From positions 51,830,028-51,894,027 of the forward strand of contig OX638372.1 in assembly GCA_951812925.1 (NCBI GenBank): a stretch of 64,000 nt of DNA. Reading direction: 5' to 3'. This stretch comes from Calliopum simillimum (lineage: Eukaryota > Arthropoda > Insecta > Diptera > Lauxaniidae). Made by a program: the position numbers and the translations under genes. Numbering within the stretch: the stretch's first letter is position 1; every line of letters begins with the position of its first letter. The notes beneath the pieces are model-generated. The model was given only the letters and a program-made list of their open reading frames with translations, made no database searches and had not been told where the DNA came from. This document shows, piece by piece, positions 34,207 through 43,188 of this stretch.

Positions 34207-34650
34207 TGAAGCACTCAACGCCAAGTGTACCAAAAAAAGTTTTTTTTCTTCGATTTCGCACAAATTTGGCAATATGGTAGATACGGTGTGCAAGAACAAC
34301 AATCCGGTAGGATTTGGTCCTAGTACCATTTGTTCATAAAAAAAAATTTTTTCACCAAGAAATATTTTTTTATAAAATAAACACTTCAAAGTGAATGGGA
34401 CCATTAACATAGATTTATCAATTAACAAATTTTAGTGTAGGTAAGCTATAAATTTTTGAAAAAACACCCTTTTCATGAAAATTACTAAAAATGCCAACTT
34501 CAACACCCGGTATTTTAACAACAAATGGTACTAGGACCAAATCCTCCCGGCTTGTTGTTCTTGCACACCGGATCTACCATATTGCCAAATTTGTGCGAAA
34601 TCGGAGAAAAAAAAAATGTTTTTTTGGTACACTTGGCGTGGAGTGCCTCC
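34207..34650. repeat. Foldback family C, copy 1
   Basis: Left arm about 34207-34345 and right arm about 34515-34650 are inverted copies of about 125-130 bp, with CACTTGGCGT ends, GGTAGATACGGTGTGCAAGA / TCTTGCACACCGGATCTACC, and GTCCTAGTACCATTTGTT. The loop of about 170 bp contains TTGAAAAAACACCCTTTTCA. Overlapping short frames on both strands derive from this symmetry. Confidence 0.75.
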
Positions 34651-34689
34651 TATACAGAGTTCTGGAAGGCATAAGAGGAGGCTTAGGCT

Positions 34690-36454
34690 AACAAAAAATT
34701 GCAATTGCGAATGAAAAGAAATTTAACGAAAATTCCAAAAAAAAAAAATTAATAAGGGTATGTTAATAGGTCTTTTTTCGTACTAAAATGACCGCCAAAG
34801 TCAAAAACTTGCGAAATCTTTTTAAGCCCCATTAAATGCACTTTAAGAAAGCTTATACAATTATCTAAATGTTTTCGATAAAAAAGTTTTTTTTTTCTAC
34901 AAAAAGTTAGGAAATCAGTTTTAACCCTATAACTCTTCAGGGGTACATTTTAGACGCCAGCTCAGGTACAATTTTTTCTTAGTCTAGGCCTCTTATCTCA
35001 CCTCCCAGGAGCCTCGTTACCTTATGCGATATACCATTTCAAATAACCCCATTTAATATTGCTTGAACGCTTACTTTTGTACAAAAACAACAAAATGAAA
35101 CTGTTTTTAAAATTATTTGTTTACCATTTTTTAAAAAGAGGTCGAAAAACGGCATACTTAAGAAAAACATACCAAAACAAAAATAGTAATTTTCGAAGTG
35201 GTTGTCACTACTGAATCCGAATCCAGCCTCAGAATTGCTCTATCGTGTATGGCTTTTGAGGTTATATAGACATAGCCGATTATTTAAAAGCTTACGTAAA
35301 GTTAAAATTTTAATTAAGCCGCAACTTTTCTAGGGTTATTTCTTAAATGTATCTTTTTTTAAATGAACAAAACAAATTTACAACTTTTTTGAATAAAATC
35401 ATTTATGCTTACCTATTTCAATAATCTATATTTTAAAATTTGTTTTAGCTATTTACCAACCACTATTTATCACCATTTGAAACTTTGCAACCAAGATTGA
35501 TCCCGCAAAAAGTTTTTCAATTACGTTACAAAAAGTGACTTTGAGTGAGCTCTGTCAAAAGGTATTTAAGATTTCACAAAACAACTGAACAAAACTTAAC
35601 GAAGGGCTACAAGAAAAAGGCAGGTATTTTTGGGTTATTCTACTCAAGAAAGTAGGAGAAGACAGTATTTTCGGTACAAAAACTGCGTTTAAGTTCAGAC
35701 AAGAAGTCGTCGTTCAGGTCTTGTTTTTATTTTTCTTAACCGGGCCAGTCAAAAAGTAAGATCCAGTAATTTTATTGGCGTTTATAAAAAATTAGTTTAG
35801 GAGGTTGAGTATACAAGCAAGATAGTCTTATGTTATTAAGATCTGTTTGTTAATACCCAAATATTTTTACCATCTACTGAAAAACAAAAATTAGACCTTT
35901 AAGTTTCTAAGAGACTGAGACCAGGAAACTGAGATTTTTCCACTTTTCATTTATTAAATCGTCAACACAACGTTTAACCACAAAATTATGGAGTTCAATA
36001 TTAAATTGTCTAGGATTTGTAACCTTTAAATGTAATTATAAATGCTTTCATCATATACTTTTCACGAAAATACTTAGTGACCAGGTTATTGAGAATCTTA
36101 CTGGCTGCGGCACTATCGCACACACAAAATTCGGCATATCAGTTGAAATATCCACAATTCGCGAAAAATTCAAATCATAAGGTAACTTTACTTCGATCAT
36201 AAAACAGTAACAAGCTAGATACGCTAAATCATAAAATTGTTTAGATATTTTAATGCGTCATTAGGCTGAGATAAAAATCGAGTGACAAAGTTCAAAAACA
36301 TATTTTTTAATAAAATTTATTTTTAATTGCAAATTTTAATAATCACTCTGAAACACTATTAGGTACATTGCTTGTTTCTTGTGCAAAGTGTGCATATACT
36401 CTCGAAGTTGTGTTTTATTAAACATTAAAACTTTAATTTTGGAAGAAAGACACG
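34690..36454. other. Gene-free AT-rich DNA
   Basis: No recognisable gene. The 35210-35280 segment (CTGAATCCGAATCCAGCC, TTTTGAGGTTATA) is the dispersed fragment also seen near 3220. The remainder shows no repeats that I can identify. Confidence 0.35.
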
Positions 36455-36590
36455 CATTGTGACTGAGAATTTGACACTTTAAAGAACAATTTTTGCTGAA
36501 ATACAATTGGGATCGAGCTAATTTTCAGTATCATACTAGAAACAATATAGCTGTCTGATTTTGTTCTTTTATAGAAAAGAAATATTTTTT
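36455..36590 (+). repeat. Direct repeat unit, copy 1 (second copy 37030-37165)
   Basis: GTGACTGAGAATTTGACACT through ATTGGGATCGAGCTAATTTT and CAGTATCATACTAGAAACAA to TTCTTTTATAGxAAAGAAAT occurs here and again at 37030-37165, in the same orientation and about 580 bp apart, with few differences. The two copies flank the SINE-like elements, so this looks like a local duplication or long target duplication. Confidence 0.8.
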
Positions 36591-36750
36591 AAGAATTTTT
36601 AAGTGTGTTACTTAATGACATTTATATATAGAAAATTGATTTTTTTTTTTTAATTGAACTTTTAGTCATATATTTGCAAAGATCGACTTACATATAAATC
36701 TATCAATGCATTTTTCTAACACATAATTATGACAAATCAAGGAACGGATT

Positions 36751-36812
36751 AAAAACACGGCTATTGTGACATATGTTTCGTCTTTCGCCACAAAGACTCA
36801 TCAGACTATTTT
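36751..36812 (-). ncRNA. Hammerhead self-cleaving ribozyme (type I, short stem III)
   Basis: On the minus strand the core reads C3UGAUGA9, stem II GUCUUU/AAAGAC (6 bp, loop GUGGCG), G12AA14, a minimal stem III AC-AUAU-GU, then C17, so the cleavage triplet is GUC with the cut predicted between 36768 and 36767. All invariant core positions and the G10.1-C11.1 and A15.1-U16.1 pairs are present. Stem I can form from GU/AC next to the core and AAAAA/UUUUU further out, with an internal loop, as in natural type I hammerheads. Very short stem III forms are known from metazoan repeats. Activity is inferred, not shown. Confidence 0.75.
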
Positions 36813-36958
36813 TGTTGTAATTATAATTATATTTATTTTACTAAATTAATTATAATTGAAAAAGTGCAAGTTTGAAAACTTTTTGTGTTTTTGGTCTGGG
36901 CGTGAGTTGAACCAAGGAATTCGCGGTTGGTAGCAGAAGTCGTTACGCTGGTGCAGTG
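36751..36958 (-). mobile_element. tRNA-headed SINE-like element with hammerhead-bearing 3' part
   Basis: Read on the minus strand: ACCAACCGCGAATTCCTTGG, B box GGTTCAACTC (36904-36913), GCCCAGACC, AAAGTTTTCAAACTTGCA, an AT-rich ATTATAATTAATTTAGTAAA part, and then the hammerhead motif (36768-36804). A second member at 46364-46560 has the same order (GGTTCAACTCC, CCCCAGACC, AAGTTTTCAACTTGCAATTT, ATTATAATTAATTTAGTAAA, TGTGGTGAAAGACG). The head joins an inverted second head at 36947-37030. No protein. It is a Pol III type element or a retrozyme-like element. Confidence 0.75.
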
Positions 36959-37030
36959 GTAGCAGAAGTCGTTACGCTGGTGCAGTGGTAACGACTTCTG
37001 CTACCAACCGCGAGTTCCTTGGTTCAACTC
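36947..37030 (+). other. tRNA-like head with A and B boxes (inverted partner)
   Basis: TGGTGCAGTGG (36978-36988) matches the Pol III A box, and GGTTCAACTC (37021-37030) the B box, 32 bp apart. The block is cut off right after the B box, where the direct-repeat copy at 37030 begins. Together with the minus-strand element it forms a palindrome around two 29-bp tandem units (GGTAGCAGAAGTCGTTACGC...). This could be a promoter only, without the 3' body. Confidence 0.65.
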
Positions 37031-37165
37031 AATATGACTGAGAATTTGACACTTTAGAGAACAATTTTTGCTGAAATACCATTGGGATCGAGCTAATTTT
37101 CAGTATCATACTAGAAACAATTTAACTGTCTAGTTTTGTTCTTTTATAGGAAAGAAATATGTATT
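37030..37165 (+). repeat. Direct repeat unit, copy 2
   Basis: Same sequence as 36455-36590 with a few changes (TTTAGAGAACA for TTTAAAGAACA, ATACCATTGG for ATACAATTGG). It starts directly after the B box of the tRNA-like head. Confidence 0.8.
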
Positions 37166-37899
37166 AACAGTTTGTGGATTATTTGCATTCTGTACACTAC
37201 CCAACATTAAAAAAAAAAAATTATAAAAATTTGATAGGGCATTTTTTTATTGATGAAAAACAAAGTGTCAATTTTTTCTGGAACAGTCATTATATAGATC
37301 ATGTAATTGTCTATAAAATATATCAGATTATTCTTAATCGTGCGAATCATGATTTTCGAAACTAATTTTTTCGAAACTCTCATGTGCTTTTGAAGAATAT
37401 CTTCATAGCTATGAATCGCACAAAAAAAGTACAAAGGCTTTTTATTTTTGTGTGACTCCTCTTAAACGACTAATCGGAATTGAAACAGTTTAATATTAAT
37501 AGGCACTTAAGCATAGTATTTCTAATTTTATAACTATTTAAATTGGAATATCTCTATAACCATTTTCGTAATATACTTCCTAAGCTACATAATTGTGGAA
37601 TAACATATTTCTGCAGAAATAAACATTTGGAAGAAATGGATTTTAATGATCTTGTCCTTGAGATTTTCGAAAACGGTCGTACTTTAGACTTATTCAGAAG
37701 AAAACGCGCAAGTGTTTGGTTTTTCAAAAAAAATTATTTTAAGTCTAGATGTGCGCTGTCTTAAGGTCAACTCTATGCAACACATAAACAAAAATTCCAT
37801 AAAGTTATTGAACTCTGGATTTCTTACAAATAAATTCCAGATATCGTTTTTACACACATTATAGTAAAAAAAAAAATGTTTTATTTATAGCTTCATAAC

Positions 37900-38504
37900 T
37901 CATCTTAAGTATCTACGAGTATATTCCTCTTCTAGGGCATCTCCATAAATATTCAACGACCAACCGAATTCGGTAACTTCATATGCCGAGATAAGGAATG
38001 ATATAGTGTTTTGACCAATGCCACCATCGGATATATAAACGGAAAACCTCTGAAAATCGCTAATATCCAGCTGCAACAGCACAAAAGTAACAAGTCCACC
38101 TTTACCATCACGTGGATAAACCGATGTTGAAGTTACATTTTGTGGGTAAAGTGAACGCACTTCCATCCAATCGATTGCAAGAATGTCCTCCTCTTCAAAG
38201 GAAAATTTGTAAGGTTACAATCAAATTTAATTAAATATTTTTTGTTATATTTACCACAAGTTCGAAGTCCATAAGTATAGTAAAAACGATTTTTCGTTTC
38301 CAAATCCAAGGGATCAGTAAAATTTCTGGGTTCAGGTTTTAATTCAATTGCGTTGGGATGTAGTTTTAAGAAGCGTTTTAATTCTAGTGGTGATGGAGCT
38401 TTAAACGAAAGGTCTGATTTTATATTATTTCCTCTAGTTGGAACATGTCTGAATGCCATTCCCAGGCCAAACAGAGCACAGCAGATTATAGCGATTTTTA
38501 ACAT
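37900..38504 (-). CDS. Secreted MBF2-family protein (probable salivary secreted peptide type), two exons
   Basis: Exon 1 is 38504-38255 and exon 2 is 38192-37900, joined by a 62-bp GT-AG intron in phase 1, giving 180 residues. Residues 1-18 form a signal peptide (MLKIAIICCALFGLGMAF), so the product is exported. The C-terminal half (from about residue 95) has the MBF2 layout: a V-R-S-L start, short beta-strand-like stretches, SDGGIGQNT and the closing FGWSLNIYG, where family members end in a G..F.I.IYG motif. MBF2-like proteins are common small insect proteins. Some were named as transcription cofactors, others as salivary or haemolymph secretions, and function here is unknown. NFT and NVT are potential N-glycosylation sites. 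A poly(A) signal AATAAA lies at about 37880-37888 on the minus strand. No TATA box is obvious. The N-terminal region of about 70 residues is unrecognised. Confidence 0.75.
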
Positions 38505-39808
38505 TTTTTTTTTTTAGTTCTTTACCAGCCGAAAGTTATCAATGAAATGCTCAAGAATAACAATTTTTGCATTTCGTTTTTACGCGTTTTGTGCTTTCTT
38601 ATGGGTTTTATCAGGGCAATAAAGAACTGGCGATTCAACTTTGTGATAATGGATTAGATCTGATATAATTTTTATGGTATTTTTTGTTTGGTTGAATTTC
38701 TTTAATATTACTTTGTGCTGTTATCTAGAAATTTATTCGAAATATTCGGTTTTATTATCAGGTCAAAGTGACCGATGCAAAAATAAAAAATTTTATGGAT
38801 TTTCCGTTGCAAATATTTTATAGTATTTTTTTATAACATCTAGTCAATAATGATTCGTTTCTACTGATGATATATTTTTGCGATTAGTCGGTAAATTGTG
38901 CGTAGCTTTGCTGATTCTTGAATTTCTTTCTCAAATAACCTATTATCATAAAAAAAACTAAACGATTACAAGCTTAACGAACCGAAATGATAAATTTTTC
39001 AAAACGGTTTCCTTTCTTACTCTTTGTCACAAAGATGTCTGCATTCACTTCTATAAAATGTGTACTATCCCGTAGCTTTTTTTATGACAGCTACTTATAT
39101 ATATTTTCCTAATGGGTTAAAGTAAGCTCTAATCTAATCCAATATAACTTAAAGAAAAAACAATCGCAAAAGCATACGCTGACTCATTACACTGGTCTGC
39201 AAAGAAATCACACTTCAAATAAAAATGCTTAACAGCTTAGACCAACATCAAATGCCTTCATCTAATACGCTCCTTTACGATGCCTCTTTTCATTTTGTCT
39301 GACTTTCCCGATTTATATATTTCATTCTCCAATGACTTTTAAAAGCTGAATTTTGATCTACACTCAGAAAAAAAAAATGATAAAACAACAATTTTTCTTT
39401 CTTAAAAAATTGTTATTTCTAAATTGTTGGAGTTAGAATTATATTCTTAAATCAACAATTTTACTCTTGATACTTAATTTCTTACGCATGTGTCATATAA
39501 AATATGAAAAATATTTTAAATTACAACATTAAAAACATTCTGGCAGAATATGCATTCCACTAAATGCAGAGAATCTTCGAATCCTGGATATTTGGATTTG
39601 CGGACGAAGTTGATGCAAGAACCTGGCTTATCTCAGGATTTGTTTTAGGACTCTCGCCAGTCACTGGTGCAAAAAATTTCTCCTTTTCTGCCTTTAAAGC
39701 AGCAGTTCACACGTATGAAAACGCCGTGTACTTCGCTTGGCTTCATCTCATATGGCGCCCAGTGTCCTGGCTTTCGTTTTATTCCTATTGCTGTAAGATA
39801 GATTATAA
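38505..39808. other. Intergenic DNA upstream of the secreted-protein gene
   Basis: Should contain the minus-strand promoter, but no core promoter element is convincing. AT-rich with no repeats of note up to about 39350. The 82-residue forward frame at 39564-39812 has no recognisable domain. Confidence 0.4.
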
Positions 39809-40129
39809 ATAAATCTATATATTAATACGTGAAAAGTTTTTTTGCTTCCCTTTTGCGAGCTAACCTTTTAACCGATTTTCGAAATTTTTTATATGAAAGG
39901 TACTGTGGTGTAGAATGCACAAAACAAAAAAATTATCCTCATAAGTTGCCATTAAGGCATTTAAAAACAGGATCGAAGTTTCCAATATAATTACAACAAC
40001 AACAGCACCCACAGAGTTATGCTGTGTTGTTAAGAGAGTGAATGAGACAGTGGAGTAAGAGAAATTTTGTTGTTGTTGTTTTTCTCTTGCTTGCACGAAA
40101 CCTGTTTCGTTGCGCTCTGTCGACGTTCT

Positions 40130-40702
40130 GCACCGATATTTTGAATGTTTTTCGATACATTTGGATTTTTACCGACATTTTGGATGTTTCTCGATACTTC
40201 TAGACTTTTATCAATATTTTGGATGTTTCTCGATACTTCTGGTTTTTTATAGATATGTTGGATGTTTTTCGATACTTTTGGACTTTTATCGATATTTTGG
40301 ATGTTTCTCGATTCTTCTGGACTTTTATCGATATGTTGGACTTTTATCGATATTTTGGATGTTTCTCGATACTTCTGGACTTTTACCGATATTTTGGATG
40401 TTTCTCGATGCTTTTGGACTTTTACGGATATTTTGAATGTTTCTCGATGCTTTTGACCTTTTACCGATATTTTGGATGTTTTTCGATACTTTTGGACTTT
40501 TACCGATATTTTGAATGTTTCTCGATGCTTTTAGACTTTTGGACTTTTACCGATATTTTGGATGTTTCTCGATGCTTTTGGACTTTTACCGATATTTTGG
40601 ATGTTTCTCGATACTTTTGGACTTTTACCGATATACATACCGATGTTTATCGATAGTTTTGAGATCTTTTTCGATATTTTGGATATTTTCCGATATTTTT
40701 TG
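40130..40702 (+). repeat. 39-bp minisatellite, about 14-15 units
   Basis: The unit is ATTTTGGATGTTTCTCGATA followed by CTTTTGGACTTTTACCGAT. Each unit is itself two related half-units of about 19-20 bp. Unit length is a multiple of three and lacks stops, so all three forward frames stay open for 100-145 codons (for example the 13-residue repeat DFYRYFGCFSILL). These frames are a by-product of the array. There is some length variation (a 9-base insertion near 40530) and decay at both ends. Confidence 0.9.
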
Positions 40703-40789
40703 GCACAAGCACTACACCAATTTTTATAATATAAAAAATGTTGCTACGATTGATGAATACTCAATGTTCTGGCTTTCATTTTTATCAAA

Positions 40790-41015
40790 CGGTACTCGAA
40801 AAAAGATGTTGGTAAAAAAAAATTATTTTTTTTTTATAAAAAGATCACTTAAAAATAAATGGGACCAGTTACTTAGATATATCAATTTACAAACTTTGGT
40901 TTATGCTATAAATTTTTTAAAAAACACCCTTTTCATGAAAATGACTAAAGACGCCAACTTCGACACCAAATCCTCCCGGTTTATTGTTCTTGCACACCGG
41001 ATCTCCCATATTGCA
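40790..41015 (+). repeat. Foldback family C fragment
   Basis: Matches the loop and right arm of the element at 34207-34650: AATGGGACCA, TATCAATTxACAAA, AAAAACACCCTTTTCATGAA, GCCAACTTC, CAAATCCTCCCGG, TTCTTGCACACCGGATCT. The left arm is reduced to a GGTACT..TTGTT-like remnant. Confidence 0.7.
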
Positions 41016-41170
41016 TAAGTATATATTATAAATAGGCTAACGAAATCGGCCCAGTCCCTGTTTCGATACCTAAATCTCAACCGATTTGTTTGATTTTTTT
41101 TGTGAGCGGTGCCACGCCCCTTAATGGAAAAAAAGGTGTTATCTCTAAACCGCTTTATCGATAAGAGTTT

Positions 41171-43185
41171 GTTTGCTTAAGTTCGCAGTTGCGTAGTCCC
41201 TATAAAGTCAAACTGAAATGGTCGAATGTCGGCCACAAGGCGAACACTAGTATTGCTAAATGGGTCTAATCAAACTAAAGACTATAATATTTTAGATCAA
41301 AAATACCAAGTAACTCAAAATTCGAGAAAACTGACTGAGTACTTTTGAGTACACTTGTATAGGGACGATACCATTACTTAATTCATTTCGAAGACGAAAA
41401 ATAGTACCGACTTTGAAACGGACACAGTAAAAAACTGAAACTTTTTTTGGTGGTTTTTTGAAGAGTTTTTGATCATGACTTATACTTTAGTGAATTTTTA
41501 TGTACGTCTTTTTTCAAATTGCGATTTCTCCATAAATATTGAGCGAAATTTTATGAAACTTCTGTGGTAGGACTAAAAATTATTTAAAATTTAGATGAAA
41601 TAAACTTTTCATAACGTTTTTCACAACGCAACAAAAACCTTTTCAAAATTTTGTTTGAAACTGCACCAAGCACCAAGTGCCTGAAGATTCATCGAATTTT
41701 GTTGACCAGTGTTATCAGTACCTTGCACCATTTAAACCGCCCTGACAGTTGGTAAAACAAATTGACTTTTCAATGCAAAATGTAACGTGATCCAATGTGC
41801 GACTCTTTTCATAGCTGAATTCATTACTTCCTGTTCTGCATGTTACTTCCGCTGACTGCAACACATTTTCACACTCAATGGGAGCAGATAGCGATGCGAA
41901 AAAGGTGTTAAAAGTAGTGGTGAAAAAGTTGATGTCGGAAAAAAAAAGAATTACAATAACAACGTTAAAATAAAATACATTTTTAACGACTTGCGACGCG
42001 CGCTCTACTGTTGCACCATACAGTGGTGGTGCTGCAAATGTTCCATTGGTGGAATTTTGCAGCAAAAGCAAAATGAATGAAATATAAAAATTTAAATTAA
42101 AAAAAGAACTAAAAAGAAATGAATGAACTATGGAAATGCGGCACTATAGACGCATACAAAAGCGGATGTCGGCTGAATTGACTACATACATTGGTGTTGT
42201 TGCTACTGATGCTGCTGCTGCTGCTGCTGCCGCTTTGAATGTGTTCAGTCATTGCGTTCCATTTAATTATTTGCAGCAGCGTTGTATTCGTGCTACTGCC
42301 GCCATCTTTTTAATGAAATTTAAATTTGTTAAGGATATGCGGCGTCAGGTTGTTTGCGAACTTGCCTGCTTAATGGGCGGTCATATTGTTAAAGTTCATT
42401 CATTGTTGTTGGGTTTATTGTTATTACCCAAAGTACCAGACGTGTGTGCACTCTAGTGTAAGCCTTTTTTTTTTCCTTTACAATCAGCATTGGTACTTAC
42501 GTGTAATGATTAAAGCAACTGTTTAGATTTTATCAAACCTGAAGTGATTCATTTACTGGTCGAGACAAATTTTAATTTGAGCTAAAAGTTGCAAAAACCC
42601 CCTAAATCCGATATAGTTTTTGTATAGAATTTTTTTAGTTTTTAATCAGCAAAACTTTTTCACGTGCTTTTTATGAAAACTGATAACTAAATCAAAAAAC
42701 TGATATTCATTAAATTTTAACACTAGAGGGAAGGTCTTCTTTAAAAACTTATTACGTAACGATATGTAAATTTGAATTCTTCAAAAAAACATATGGAGTA
42801 TTCTACGTCAAGTGAAACACCGCACCTGCGATTGTAGTTTTTCAGATAAAAAGTCTTAACCTGGCTTAAAATTTTCGTTGAAATAAGTACTTTACAATGG
42901 CAACTTTTCGTACCGATTATCATGAAAAATATAGGGGCTCAACAATTGGGTCAATATAAGGCATATGGTTTTTGCTCATAACTTTTTTTTCTTCACAGAA
43001 TGGTAACCCAAGTTTTATTGAAAAATAAAGATTATGTTCTTACAAACATGATTTTTTACTCGAAATCTAGGCATCTTACAAAAAGAGTGTTTAAGGCATA
43101 AAATGCTTAGAATTAACCAAGGCATACGTGCGAATTTTTTCCGAGATTTTTGAGTTGTTTTATAATTTCTCAAAATTTTGCATAC
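41171..43185. other. Gene-free DNA
   Basis: Frames of 118 residues (minus, 41715-42071) and 108 residues (plus, 42130-42456) have no recognisable domain. The latter contains a poly-Ala run from (GCT)n at about 42207-42232. At 43060-43130 lies AAGGCATAAAATGCTTAGAA, the phrase also found in the large hairpin at 51 kb and near 22185. Possibly intronic. Confidence 0.4.
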
Positions 43186-43188
43186 ATA

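Larger units (their letters stand above)
39809..41170 (+). other. Possible Helitron-like segment enclosing the minisatellite
   Basis: Begins TCTATATATTAATACGTGAA then TTTTGCGAGCTAACC and TTTAACCGATTTTCGAAA, a phrase type seen at one end of many insect Helitron-like elements. Towards the right, CTCAACCGATTTGTTTGAT and GCGGTGCCACGCCCCTTAA occur near 41080-41130. The minisatellite and a family C fragment lie between. No helicase is present. Assignment is weak. Confidence 0.3.

Noticed and set aside
40110..41018. Several 100-170-residue frames as a repetitive protein gene
   Set aside because: All three forward frames are equally open because the 39-bp unit has no stops. There is no sign of selection for one frame.
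42130..42456. 108-residue forward frame with a poly-Ala run as a possible gene
   Set aside because: The Ala run comes from a (GCT)n microsatellite, no domain is recognisable, and no splice or start context supports it.
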